The notes under the pieces were generated by a model, which saw nothing but the letters and a program-made list of their open reading frames with translations, did not search any database and was not told the origin of the DNA. DNA of 64,000 nucleotides from Haloarcula salinisoli (GTDB lineage: Archaea > Halobacteriota > Halobacteria > Halobacteriales > Haloarculaceae), in contig NZ_RKLQ01000001.1 of assembly GCF_019599405.1 (NCBI RefSeq), forward strand, positions 1,302,001 through 1,366,000, given 5' to 3'. Position 1 is the stretch's first letter. The number at the start of each line of letters is the position of its first letter. Positions 25,694-35,034 of this stretch are shown one piece after another. Made by a program: the position numbers and the translations under genes.

Positions 25694-26950
25694 ATGGACC
25701 GGAGGAGCCTTCTCGCCGCGACAGGCGGGCTACTGACTGCGTCATCGGCCGGGTGTCTCCGCCTCTCGGAGCAAGAAACCGGGGCAGCCACGCCGTCGGA
25801 AAACGGAACTGACACCGAAACGGAATCGGTCGAGGAACAGGAGACACCGACCGAGGAAGAGACCGACCCGGACGAAGAAATATCGGGCGATATTTCCGGG
25901 GCACCGATGTTCCGGTACGACGCTGCGAACACGGGGACGAGCCCGGACGAAACTGGCCCCAAAAACGCCGTCGAGGAACAGTGGTCCGCCAACTCTCTGG
26001 GCCAAGTGTATTCGTCACCGGCAGTGGTCGATAATACCGTCTATATCGGGAGCAGTGACGGCAGTGTCTACGCGTTTGCTGCGGCAGACGGCTCCGAGCA
26101 ATGGTCATATGAGACTGGCGACCACGTAGTTTCGTCGCCGGCAGGGGTCGATGGCACCGTCTACGTCGGGAGTGAGGACAACACCGTGTACGCGCTGTCG
26201 GCCGACGATGGCGCCGAACAATGGTCGTACGGGGCTGCGGGAATCGTGAACTCATCGCCAGCAGTGGTCGATGGCACCGTCTACGTCGGAAGTCACGACG
26301 CGAATGTGTACGCGCTGTCGGCCGACGACGGCACCAAGCAATGGTCGTACGAAACTGGGGGTTCCGTGGCTTCGTCGCCGGCAGTGGTCGATGACACCGT
26401 CTACGTCGGGAGTAGCGACGGCAGTATGTACGCGCTCTCGACCGACGACGGCACCGAGCAATGGTCGTACGAGACTGGGGATGGTGTTGGGTCGGCGCCG
26501 GCAGTAGTTGACGGCACCGTTTACTTCGGGAGTTACAGGGCCCGCAGCGATAGCGGCGGTGGTGCTGTGTACGCGTTGTCGGCTGCGGATGGTACAGAGC
26601 TGTGGTCGTACCAGACGGAGGGATATGTAGGTTCGTCGCCGGCAGTGGTCGGTAACACCGTCTACGTCGGGAGTTACGACCGTTCTGTGTACGCCCTGGC
26701 GACCGACGACGGTACCATGCAATGGTCGTACGATACTAACGATGCCGTGGCTTCGTCGCCGGCAGTGGTCGATGGCACCGTCTATATCGGGAGTCAGGAT
26801 GGCAACGTGTATGCGCTGTCGGCTGCGGATGGCACCGAACAGTGGTCGCACGGGGCTGGGGGCAACGTATTTTCGTCGCCAGCAGTAGTCGATGGCATCG
26901 TCTACGTCGGGACTTCCGACGGCACTGTGTTCGCGTTGTCGGAACAGTAG
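25694..26950 (+). CDS. Beta-propeller (PQQ-like) lipoprotein 2 of 5
   Basis: 418 aa, starting at 25694 with the twin-arginine lipobox signal (the frame extends 22 codons upstream without conserved character). An acidic Glu/Thr linker reaches residue 70, then GAPMFRYDAANTGTSPDETGP and eight blades. Blade 5 has an insert (SYRARSDSGGGAVYAL) that also occurs in gene 3. It ends in FALSEQ, which closes the propeller. Signal and linker (SEQETGAATPSENGT) match genes 3 and 4 more than 1 and 5. Confidence 0.87.
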   Translation: MDRRSLLAATGGLLTASSAGCLRLSEQETGAATPSENGTDTETESVEEQETPTEEETDPDEEISGDISGAPMFRYDAANTGTSPDETGPKNAVEEQWSANSLGQVYSSPAVVDNTVYIGSSDGSVYAFAAADGSEQWSYETGDHVVSSPAGVDGTVYVGSEDNTVYALSADDGAEQWSYGAAGIVNSSPAVVDGTVYVGSHDANVYALSADDGTKQWSYETGGSVASSPAVVDDTVYVGSSDGSMYALSTDDGTEQWSYETGDGVGSAPAVVDGTVYFGSYRARSDSGGGAVYALSAADGTELWSYQTEGYVGSSPAVVGNTVYVGSYDRSVYALATDDGTMQWSYDTNDAVASSPAVVDGTVYIGSQDGNVYALSAADGTEQWSHGAGGNVFSSPAVVDGIVYVGTSDGTVFALSEQ

Positions 26951-27069
26951 CCCGACCTGCTACGTCGCGAGTTCAGACGGAGTCCATTCTGACTGGCGTC
27001 GCCTGAAAGTCTGCGGGCGTTTGTGGTGTAGTGGGAACTCTTATTGCAACAGTATTGGAGTGTTAATTT

Positions 27070-28347
27070 ATGGACCGGAGAGCGTTCCTCGCCACGACGA
27101 CCGGGTTACTGACCGCGTCATCGGCCGGGTGTCTCCGCCTCTCGGAGCAAGAAACCGGGGCAGCCACGCCGTCGGAAAACGGAACTGACAACGGGACGGA
27201 TTCGGGCGAGGAAACGACGACACCGACAGAAGTTGAGACGACCGAGGAAGAGCCGGAATCGGAGGAAGAAAAATCGAGCGACATTTCCGGGGCACCGATG
27301 TTCCAGTACGACGCTGCGAACACGGGGACGAGCCCGGATGAAAGTGGCCCGAAAAACGCCGTCGAGGAACAGTGGTCCGCCAACTCTCTGGGTCCGGTGA
27401 ATTCGTCACCGGCAGTGGTCGACGGCACCGTCTACGTCGGGAGTAATGACAACAGTGTCTACGCGTTCTCCGCCGCAGACGGCTCCGAGCAGTGGTCATA
27501 TGAGACTGGGGGTGAGGTGTACTCGTCGCCGGCGGTAGTCGATGGTACCGTCTACGTTGGGAGTGGCGACGGCGCTGTGTACGCGCTGTCGGCCGACGAT
27601 GGCGCCAAACAGTGGTCGTACGAGACTGGGGCACAGGTGAACTCGCCCCCGACAGTGGTCGATGGCACCGTCTATATCGGGAGTCATGATTACAACGTGT
27701 ACGCGTTGGCGGCCGAGGACGGCACCGAGAAATGGTCGTACGAGACTGGGGGTTCCGTGTCTTCGTCGCCGGCAGTGGTCGATGGCACCGTCTACGTCAC
27801 TAGTGCCGATACCACTGTGTACGCGTTATCTGCCGCGGGCGGTATCGAGGAATGGTCGTATGACACTGGTGGTGATATCGGCGAGGGGTCATCGCCGACA
27901 GTGGTCGACGGCACCGTCTACGTCGGTCGTTCCGGGAACGGCAGCGATAGCGACGGTGGTCCTGTGTACGCGTTATCAGCTGCAGATGGCACAGAACAAT
28001 GGTCCTTTGAGACTGGAGATTCAGTGGCATCGACGCCGGCAGTGGCTGATGGCACCGTCTACGTCGGGAGCAACGACAACACTGTGTACGCGCTGTCGGC
28101 TGCCGACGGGACCGAACAATGGGCATTCGAGACTGAGGACCTTGTGATTTCGTCGCCGGCAGTGGTTGATGGCATCGTCTACGTCGGGAGCCGGGACAAT
28201 ACTGTGTACGCGCTGTCGGCCGACGACGGGACCGAACAGTGGTCGTACGGGACTGGGGGGTTCGTATTCTCCTCGCCGGCAGTCGTCGACGGCATCGTCT
28301 ACGTCGGGGATTTCGACGGCAATTTGTTCGCGTTGTCGGAACAGTAA
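27070..28347 (+). CDS. Beta-propeller (PQQ-like) lipoprotein 3 of 5
   Basis: 425 aa. It has the same Tat-lipobox signal (MDRRAFLATTTGLLTASSAGC), a longer acidic linker and eight blades, with the blade-5 insert (RSGNGSDSDGGPVYAL) corresponding to that of gene 2. It ends in FALSEQ. The 119-bp spacer before it closely resembles the spacer before gene 4, so genes 2-4 probably arose by duplication of one gene-plus-spacer unit. A TATA-like actcttattgcaac lies about 28 bp before the ATG. Confidence 0.87.
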   Translation: MDRRAFLATTTGLLTASSAGCLRLSEQETGAATPSENGTDNGTDSGEETTTPTEVETTEEEPESEEEKSSDISGAPMFQYDAANTGTSPDESGPKNAVEEQWSANSLGPVNSSPAVVDGTVYVGSNDNSVYAFSAADGSEQWSYETGGEVYSSPAVVDGTVYVGSGDGAVYALSADDGAKQWSYETGAQVNSPPTVVDGTVYIGSHDYNVYALAAEDGTEKWSYETGGSVSSSPAVVDGTVYVTSADTTVYALSAAGGIEEWSYDTGGDIGEGSSPTVVDGTVYVGRSGNGSDSDGGPVYALSAADGTEQWSFETGDSVASTPAVADGTVYVGSNDNTVYALSAADGTEQWAFETEDLVISSPAVVDGIVYVGSRDNTVYALSADDGTEQWSYGTGGFVFSSPAVVDGIVYVGDFDGNLFALSEQ

Positions 28348-28464
28348 CCCGGCGTTACTTCGCGGGTACAGACGGAGCCCATCCTGACTGGCATCGCCTG
28401 GAAGTCTGCGGGCGTTTGTTGTGTAGACGGAACTCTTAATGCAACAGTTGTCAAATCCTAATTT

Positions 28465-29715
28465 ATGAACCGGCGTAGCTTCCTCGCCACGACGGCCGGG
28501 TTCCTGACAGCGTCATCGGCCGGCTGTCTCCGGCTCTCGGAGCAGGAATCCGGGACAGCTACGCCGTCGGAAGAGGGGACTGTCACCGGGACGGAATCGG
28601 TCGAGGGAACGACGACACCGACCGAGGAAGAGTCGGATACAGACGAGGAGGGCCCAGGCGACATTTCAGGCGCACCGATGTTCAAGTACGACGCTGCGAA
28701 CACGGGGACGAGCACGGGTGAAACTGGCCCGAAAAACGCCGTCGAGGAACAGTGGTCGTATGAGATCGGAGAAAGGTTGTATCGACCGCCTGCCGTGGTC
28801 GATGGTACCCTCTACTTCGGAACTGCCGACGCCAATGTGTACGCCTTCTCGGCGATGGACGGTAACGTGGAATGGTCACACGACCCTACGGATTATTCCG
28901 ATTTGATAGTTTCGACGCCTGCAGTGGTCGATGGGACCGTCTACGTCGGAACCGACGCCGGTACCATGTACGCACTGTCGGCCAACGCCGGCACCGAGCG
29001 ATGGAAATATCATGCTGGTGGCTTGTTGCGTTCGCCGCCGACAGTGGTCGATGGCACGGTCTACTTCGGGACGGTAGACGACGGTGTGTACGCGTTAGCG
29101 GCCGACGACGGTGCCGAACAGTGGACGTACGAAGTAGGTCTGTCCGTGTATTCGTCGCTGGCCGTAGTGAACGACACCGTCTACATCGGCAGCTATGCCG
29201 CGGTATCGGCCGAGGACGGTACCGAGGTATGGTCCGGCAACTCCGATGTCACGCAACCGCCGACACCGGCAGTGGTCGATGGCACCGTCTACGTCACGCG
29301 TACCTACGTGGTAGACGGTGATTTCGTCGGTAGAGTGTACGCGGTGTCGGCAGACGACGGCACCGAACGATGGTCACATCAAAAAGAGAAGGACATACCG
29401 AGGTCTCCAGCAGTAGCCGACGACACTGTCTACGTTGGCTGTAACGACCACCACGTGTATGCATTGTCGACGGCCGACGGCACCGAGCAATGGGCATACG
29501 ACACCGGGGCAAAAGTGGACAGTACGCCAGCAGTGGTTGATGGCACCGTCTACGTGGGGAACGACGAAGGGACGCTGTACGCACTGTCGACCGACGACGG
29601 CACCGAGCAGTGGTCGTATCAAACGGGTTCGCCACTGTCCTCGCCAGTAGTGGTCGATGGCATGGTCTACGTCGGGACTGAAGACGGCACCGTGCACGCG
29701 CTGTCGGAACAGTAA
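28465..29715 (+). CDS. Beta-propeller (PQQ-like) lipoprotein 4 of 5
   Basis: 416 aa, the most divergent member. The signal begins MNRRSFLATTAGFLTASSAGC. Blade 4 is shortened (IGSYAAVSAEDGTEVW), blade 5 has its own insert (RTYVVDGDFVGRVYAV), and blade 6 carries a Cys (YVGCNDHHVYAL). Eight blades in total, ending HALSEQ. Blade sequences differ more from each other than in genes 2 and 3. Lipid-anchored surface protein of unknown ligand. Confidence 0.87.
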   Translation: MNRRSFLATTAGFLTASSAGCLRLSEQESGTATPSEEGTVTGTESVEGTTTPTEEESDTDEEGPGDISGAPMFKYDAANTGTSTGETGPKNAVEEQWSYEIGERLYRPPAVVDGTLYFGTADANVYAFSAMDGNVEWSHDPTDYSDLIVSTPAVVDGTVYVGTDAGTMYALSANAGTERWKYHAGGLLRSPPTVVDGTVYFGTVDDGVYALAADDGAEQWTYEVGLSVYSSLAVVNDTVYIGSYAAVSAEDGTEVWSGNSDVTQPPTPAVVDGTVYVTRTYVVDGDFVGRVYAVSADDGTERWSHQKEKDIPRSPAVADDTVYVGCNDHHVYALSTADGTEQWAYDTGAKVDSTPAVVDGTVYVGNDEGTLYALSTDDGTEQWSYQTGSPLSSPVVVDGMVYVGTEDGTVHALSEQ

Positions 29716-29778
29716 GCCGACGTCCCGTCGAAGAGCCTGAACCGACTCGCCGGCAGTGAGAACCGGATTTCCCGCAGT

Positions 29779-29845
29779 ACTCCACGTTCGCCCGCTCTTC
29801 CAGATCGACGTCTGGGACAGCATCCGGAAACAGGTTGAACTGTAA
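29779..29845. other. Duplication junction: tail of the 31213 gene joined to tail of the PH gene
   Basis: Bases 29779-29800 are identical to 31215-31236, the 3' end of the leftward gene after the cluster. Bases 29804-29845 read DVWDSIRKQVEL-stop, matching DVYESIREQTEL-stop at the end of the PH-domain gene, and the match continues through the upstream region of propeller gene 1. The two parts meet at a shared tcgacg. Confidence 0.75.
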
Positions 29846-29933
29846 ACCCCTCGGCAATGGCTGTTCGTCGCACCGAGAAATTTTCGCTCTCAAACGCGCT
29901 GTTTTTAATGTGATTACAGAGTGATTCGAAATT

Positions 29934-31154
29934 ATGGACCGGCGAAGTTTGCTCGCCACGACGGCCGGGTTACTGACCGCATCATCGGCCGGGTGTCTCC
30001 GCCTCTCGAACCAGAAGAGGGCGACAGCCACGCCGTCAGAGGCTGGGACTGAGGGTGAGACGACACCGGACGGGGAAGAGACGGAGCAGGACGAGGAAAT
30101 TTCGGGCGACATCTCGGGGGCACCGATGTTCCAGTACGACGCTGCGAACACGGGGACGAGCAAGGACGAAACTGGCCCGCAAACGCCCGTCGGTGAACTG
30201 TGGTCCTTCGAGACCGGGGGTTCGGTGGAAGCGCCGCCGGCAGTGGTCGACGGGACAGTTTACGTCGGAAGTCACGACGCGAATGTGTACGCGTTGAGAG
30301 CCGACGACGGCACTGTGCAATGGTCATCCGACGCATGGGAGGATGTGCGTTCGTCCCCGGCAGTGGTCGACGGGACCGTCTACGTCGGGGAAGCCACCGT
30401 GTTCGCGTTGTCGGCGGCCGACGGCTCCCAGCAATGGGAGTATAGCACGGAGGGTAACACGACGTCGTCGCCGGCAGTGGGTGACGGAACCGTGTACGTG
30501 GTAACTCACGCCGGGAACGTGTACGCGCTGTCGGCGGCAGACGGCACCGAACAATGGATATCTCAGACAGGAGCTTCTGTCACGTCATCGCCGGGAGTGG
30601 TTGACGGTACCGTCTACGTCGGTGGTGGGGACGTTTTCGCGTTGTCGGCGGCCGACGGCACCCAGCAATGGAAGCACAGCACGGGGGGGTACGTGAACTC
30701 GTCGCCGGCAGTCGTTGATGACACCGTTTACGTCGGGGACCAGTCCGACAATGCTGTGTACGCGTTGTCTGTGGCGGACGGTAGTGAGCGATGGACATCC
30801 CGGATTGGAGCTTCTGTGTCATCATCGCCAGCAGTGGTCGATGACACCGTCTACGTCGGGGGCACTGTCTACGTCGGGGACAACGAGGACACTGTGTACG
30901 CGTTGTCGGCGGCAGACGGCACCGAAAAATGGTCCTACCAGACTGAGAGTGGCGTGAATTCGTCGCCGACAGTGGTCGATGGTACCGTCTACGTCGGGGA
31001 TGACCACGGTACTGTGTACGCGTTGTCTGCTACGGACGGTACCGAGATATGGTCACATCGAGCGGGTGGGCGCCTGGCCTCACCTGTGGTGGTAGATGGT
31101 GTCGTCTACGTCGGGAGTTACGGTGACACTGTGTACGCGCTGTCGGAACAGTAG
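29934..31154 (+). CDS. Beta-propeller (PQQ-like) lipoprotein 5 of 5
   Basis: 406 aa. Signal and linker (MDRRSLLATTAGLLTASSAGC..SNQKRATATPSEAGT) match gene 1, and so does the DNA upstream of the start, so its 5' part derives from the gene 1 position. Eight blades follow. Blades 2 and 4 are short (VGEATVFAL, VGGGDVFAL), and blade 6 repeats its strand (VYVGGTVYVGDNEDTVYAL). It ends YALSEQ. It is the last member before the oxidase genes on the opposite strand. Confidence 0.87.
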   Translation: MDRRSLLATTAGLLTASSAGCLRLSNQKRATATPSEAGTEGETTPDGEETEQDEEISGDISGAPMFQYDAANTGTSKDETGPQTPVGELWSFETGGSVEAPPAVVDGTVYVGSHDANVYALRADDGTVQWSSDAWEDVRSSPAVVDGTVYVGEATVFALSAADGSQQWEYSTEGNTTSSPAVGDGTVYVVTHAGNVYALSAADGTEQWISQTGASVTSSPGVVDGTVYVGGGDVFALSAADGTQQWKHSTGGYVNSSPAVVDDTVYVGDQSDNAVYALSVADGSERWTSRIGASVSSSPAVVDDTVYVGGTVYVGDNEDTVYALSAADGTEKWSYQTESGVNSSPTVVDGTVYVGDDHGTVYALSATDGTEIWSHRAGGRLASPVVVDGVVYVGSYGDTVYALSEQ

Positions 31155-31212
31155 CCCGGTCACGACGTATATCCACCGCTACCGTCCGTAGACTACGAGA
31201 ACGGACGTCGAG

Positions 31213-31725
31213 TCACTCCACGTTCGCCCGCTCTTCTAGTTCGACGAGCTTCCGGTAGATGGGCGGGCTGAGGATGCCGATGACGCCGAAGATGATGGCG
31301 AAGACGCCAAGCGGGAATTGCAGTTCCGGCGCGACAAAGCAGGGGTTCTCCGCGACGACGGTGGCGTAGTGCTCCTCGCCCTCGTAGACGATGATGGAGC
31401 CGTTCCGAATGGTGTCACCGTTGGGGAAGTCACCGGTGACGCGGGCTTCCCCGATCGGGTCGGCCAGCGCCTCGTCGAAGGCCGTCTGTTCGGCCTCGGA
31501 AAGGTTCTCGTAGTAGAGCGTCGGGAGCGTTCGGGGTCGTGATTCGTTGAACCGCTCGGTGGTCTCTTCGGGGCCCTCGACTGCTACGGTTGGTGAGTCA
31601 CAGGTGGTGATGTCCTCCTGGATGATGGCGTAGCCGCCGGGGACCGCGGCGCCGATGCCGACGGCTACGACCAGGACGCCCACGAACGGCGCGATGTACG
31701 TAAAGAGGATCGACTCGTCGCTCAT
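31213..31725 (-). CDS. Two-helix membrane protein in the oxidase operon
   Basis: 170 aa. A helix at about residues 10-33 and another at 137-158 flank an external acidic domain with LPTLYYENLSEAEQTAFDEALAD, found in small haloarchaeal membrane proteins. Two Cys residues (TTCDSP and NPCFVAP) lie in the external part and could pair. The ATG is one base from the stop of subunit I, so it is cotranscribed with coxA. An accessory subunit or assembly role is inferred from position only. Confidence 0.7.
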   Translation of the reverse strand: MSDESILFTYIAPFVGVLVVAVGIGAAVPGGYAIIQEDITTCDSPTVAVEGPEETTERFNESRPRTLPTLYYENLSEAEQTAFDEALADPIGEARVTGDFPNGDTIRNGSIIVYEGEEHYATVVAENPCFVAPELQFPLGVFAIIFGVIGILSPPIYRKLVELEERANVE

Positions 31726-31726
31726 C

Positions 31727-33994
31727 TCAGGCCCCCATGTCGGTCCGTCGGGACCGCAGGAACTGGAAGGTCACTGCCAGACCGAGCCCGTAGGCCCAGT
31801 GGGCGACGAAGACGAAGGTCAGGTAGCCGACGAAGGCCAGCCCCTGCTGGTCCGTGTAGAACGCGACCGAGAACCCGGTCGCGACCAGCGTCGCGAACAC
31901 CAGCCCCGTCTCGAACATCCGACGCCCGGGCAGGAACTCCTGGAAGGAGAGGAACAGAAGGGGCCAGATGATGGTCCCGCCGGCGAGGAACAGCGCGGCG
32001 CCGATTATCGCACTCGTTCCCAGCCCGACCAGCTCGGATATCTCGGCGAAGGAAGCGGGGTCTAACACACCGATGACGATGGCGGTCCCGATGCCGCCCG
32101 TCATCAGGAAGGTTCCGATAAAGCCCGCGACAGCGGCCATCGAGGCGTTCCGGTAGACGTTCTGGGCGACGCTGCCGACGCCGCCGAGCAGCCCCATCGG
32201 CTCCAGTTCCGGTGCGTACGAGCGGCGGGTGGTCTCGGGCTGGGCCGGCTCCATGTCGTACTTCTCGACCATCCGCTCCTCGAACCACTGCCACTCGCGG
32301 GTGAACTGGTTCGTCGCCTTCAGGTTCCACGGGTCGGTGGACTGGACCACGTCGCCGCGCCAGTACGAGACAAGCATATTGTAGAGCCACATCACGGCCG
32401 AGAGGCCGATAACGTAGGAGCCGACGGTAGCCATCTGCTGTGCGAGCTGGTATTCGGGCGGGTAGATGGCCTGCCGGCGCGGCAGCCCCATCCCGCCGAT
32501 GACCAGCAGAATCATGAACGTGACGAAGGCCCCGACGATGAGCAGCCCCGACTGGAACTTCGCCAGCCGTCGGTCGTACCATCGGCCCGTCAGAATCGGG
32601 TACCAGTAGTACGACGAGGCGATCATCAGCATCGGGATGATGCCGACGACGATGAGGTGGAAGTGGCCCACCACGTAGTACGTGCCGTGATACAGGATGT
32701 CGATGGGGATGACCGCGAGGAAGACGCCGGTGACGCCGCCGATGATGAAGGTCCCGATACCGCCCGCACAGAGGATAAACGGCGCCGAGAGTTTGATGTC
32801 CCCGTCCCACATCGTCGTGAGCCAGTTGAACACCTTGATGGCGCTCGGGACGGCGATAGCGATCGAGATGGCCATGAAGGAGGCCTTCAGTCGCGGGTCG
32901 ACACCGGAGGTGAACATGTGGTGGGCCCAGACGCCAAAGGACATCACGGCAAGCCCCAGCGTCGAGTAGACGATGAACTGGTAGCCAAACAGTTTCCGGC
33001 CGACGAACTTCGGCAGGATGAGACTCATCAGCCCCGTCGCCGGCAGGAAGAGGATGTACACCTCGGGGTGGCCCCAGAACCAGAACAGGTGTTGCCAGAG
33101 CACCGGCCCGCCACCCTCCGTCGCGAAGAACGTCGTTCCGAGGTTCCGGTCGAGCAGGAGCATCACGAGCGCACTCCCCAGCAGCGGGAAGGCAAACAGC
33201 GCGATGGAGCTGGTGACCAGCATATTCCACGAGAAGATGTCGAGGTTGCCCCAGGTCACGCCGTCTGCCCGCTCGTAGATGACCGTCGCGATGAAGTTGA
33301 TGGCGCCCACGGTCGTCGCGATACCACTCAGGTGCAAGCCGAGCAACAGAAGGTCAATCTGGGGGTTGGGCTGGACCACTGAGAGGGGCGCGTACAGCGT
33401 CCATCCGACGCTGACCTCACGGAGCGAGAGGAAGAACATTATCTGATCGTCGGGCAGGAAGATACTGAGGACCTGCCCGCCGATCTGGACGATGAGCCCG
33501 AAGCGGGCCATCAACAGCGCGGGCGGGAGCAGCCAGAAGCCGATGGCGTTGACCCGCGGGAACGCCATGTCGTCGGCCCCGATGAGCAGCGGGAGGAAGT
33601 AGTTCCCGATGCCGAAGAAGACGGGCAGGACGAAGAAGATGAGCATCGTCAGCCCGTGGGTGGTAAACAGGGCGTTGTACGTCTCGGGCGTCCAGATGTC
33701 CGCTGGCGGCGTCAGCAGTTCGGTGCGGAGCATCATCGCGTCCATCCCGCCCCAGAGGGCCGCGATAGTGCCGAAGGCGATGTAGAGGATGCCGATTTCG
33801 CGGTGGTTCGTCGTCGTCAGCCAGCGCAGCGCCTCGTCCTGGAGGCGGCCGAGTTCGAACTGGAGCTCCTCGCGAGTGAGGTAGCCACCGTCACTGGCCG
33901 GCCGGGCCTTGTACCGCGCCCGGAACCAGATAGTGAGGATACTCAGGGCGAGGACGGCGAGTGCCGACCCTTCGATGACGGCCCGGTTCATCAT
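31727..33994 (-). CDS. coxA: Cytochrome c oxidase subunit I
   Basis: 755-aa catalytic subunit of a type A heme-copper oxidase that reduces oxygen and pumps protons. The low-spin heme ligand is in TTHGLTM. WGHPEVYILFLPATG holds a CuB His, the cross-linked Tyr and the D-channel Glu of the A1 subgroup. The other two CuB ligands are in WAHHMFTSG, and both heme ligands in VVGHFHLIV. The core ends near residue 560. About 190 more residues with four helices follow, longer than a plain subunit I. It is divergent from coxB across a 172-bp promoter region. Confidence 0.96.
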   Translation of the reverse strand: MMNRAVIEGSALAVLALSILTIWFRARYKARPASDGGYLTREELQFELGRLQDEALRWLTTTNHREIGILYIAFGTIAALWGGMDAMMLRTELLTPPADIWTPETYNALFTTHGLTMLIFFVLPVFFGIGNYFLPLLIGADDMAFPRVNAIGFWLLPPALLMARFGLIVQIGGQVLSIFLPDDQIMFFLSLREVSVGWTLYAPLSVVQPNPQIDLLLLGLHLSGIATTVGAINFIATVIYERADGVTWGNLDIFSWNMLVTSSIALFAFPLLGSALVMLLLDRNLGTTFFATEGGGPVLWQHLFWFWGHPEVYILFLPATGLMSLILPKFVGRKLFGYQFIVYSTLGLAVMSFGVWAHHMFTSGVDPRLKASFMAISIAIAVPSAIKVFNWLTTMWDGDIKLSAPFILCAGGIGTFIIGGVTGVFLAVIPIDILYHGTYYVVGHFHLIVVGIIPMLMIASSYYWYPILTGRWYDRRLAKFQSGLLIVGAFVTFMILLVIGGMGLPRRQAIYPPEYQLAQQMATVGSYVIGLSAVMWLYNMLVSYWRGDVVQSTDPWNLKATNQFTREWQWFEERMVEKYDMEPAQPETTRRSYAPELEPMGLLGGVGSVAQNVYRNASMAAVAGFIGTFLMTGGIGTAIVIGVLDPASFAEISELVGLGTSAIIGAALFLAGGTIIWPLLFLSFQEFLPGRRMFETGLVFATLVATGFSVAFYTDQQGLAFVGYLTFVFVAHWAYGLGLAVTFQFLRSRRTDMGA

Positions 33995-34166
33995 CGGTGA
34001 GTCGTCGTCAGAGCCGCAGTAGTTAGCGTTTCGGTCGGTGAAAGCATTACTCGATTCTCACGGAGCCACCGACATAAAACTACGCGACGACGGTCGGTAT
34101 GTGGCGGGCTGACAGCCGGGCGCAACTGGCCAAGCTATTTGATACCCCCGCCGTAAGTTGTCTCCA

Positions 34167-34964
34167 ATGCGTCTCAGTCGCGCCCTGTCCTGGCTCTGCG
34201 TTCTCACCCTCGGTGTGGTGGTGTTCAGCACGCCCGCGGCCGCCCAGTCGGTAAACCGGGCGGCCATCGACGAGCTCAACGAACAGCTACTCTACGTCGC
34301 GCTGCCGCTGACGCTGTTCGTGGAACTGATGCTCGTCTACGCCATCTATCGGTTCCACAACAACGACGACCCCAGACCGACCGTCGACGACCCGGCGCTG
34401 GAGGTCACCTGGACCGCAGCGACCGGCGCTATCCTCGTGTTCGTCGGCGTCTCTGGCTTTTTCGTGCTGGCGAACCCCTACATCTCGCCGGCCGCGGCCG
34501 GTGCCACCGACGGCGGGGACATGAGCGACGACATGGAAGTCGACGTGCTGACCTACCAGTGGGGGTACGAGTTTAGCTACCCCGATTCGAACGTGACCAC
34601 GAGCGAGACGCTCTACCTGCCGAACAACACCGACGTCACGTTCCGGCTGCGGTCGAGTGACGTGATACACTCGTTTTACATACCGGATTTTGGCGTCAAA
34701 CAGGACATATTCCCAGGTCAGGAGACGGTCGCACGGACCCAGGCCACTGAGACCGGTACTTACCGGCTCTACTGTGCGGAACTGTGTGGTTCGGGCCACG
34801 CGCGGATGCAGGCCGACGTCGTCGTCTTGAACCAGTCTGCGTACGATTCCTGGCTCGACGACCAGCGCGAGTCCGAGGCAGGGAACACGACGACCACACC
34901 CACCGCGGGGACGGCGACCGACAGCGGGAACGCCACCGCCGCCTCGGTCGCTCGACCGGCCTGA
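34167..34964 (+). CDS. coxB: Cytochrome c oxidase subunit II
   Basis: 265 aa. An N-terminal signal-like helix ending in AAAQS precedes two membrane helices (about residues 42-63 and 85-107). The external cupredoxin domain has YQWGYEFSYPD, the first CuA ligand in SSDVIHSFYIPDFGVKQD and the remaining ligands in YCAELCGSGHARM. A Thr/Ala-rich tail follows. ATG 34167 is chosen over a TTG three codons earlier. CuA takes electrons from a small copper or heme donor and passes them to subunit I. Confidence 0.95.
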   Translation: MRLSRALSWLCVLTLGVVVFSTPAAAQSVNRAAIDELNEQLLYVALPLTLFVELMLVYAIYRFHNNDDPRPTVDDPALEVTWTAATGAILVFVGVSGFFVLANPYISPAAAGATDGGDMSDDMEVDVLTYQWGYEFSYPDSNVTTSETLYLPNNTDVTFRLRSSDVIHSFYIPDFGVKQDIFPGQETVARTQATETGTYRLYCAELCGSGHARMQADVVVLNQSAYDSWLDDQRESEAGNTTTTPTAGTATDSGNATAASVARPA

Positions 34965-35034
34965 ACCCGGTACTCTCTGTGTGGGGTCCTCTCCCACACA
35001 ATTGATTTTACTGAGCCGGGCGGAGTATTTTAAT

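Noticed and set aside
23576-31154. Propeller genes as PQQ-dependent dehydrogenases
   Set aside because: They lack dehydrogenase metal and cofactor residues and have short uniform blades. Only the fold is supported.
31727-33994. Oxidase subunit I as a subunit I+III fusion
   Set aside because: The C-terminal extension has helices but none of the subunit III motifs, which are present in the separate coxC gene.
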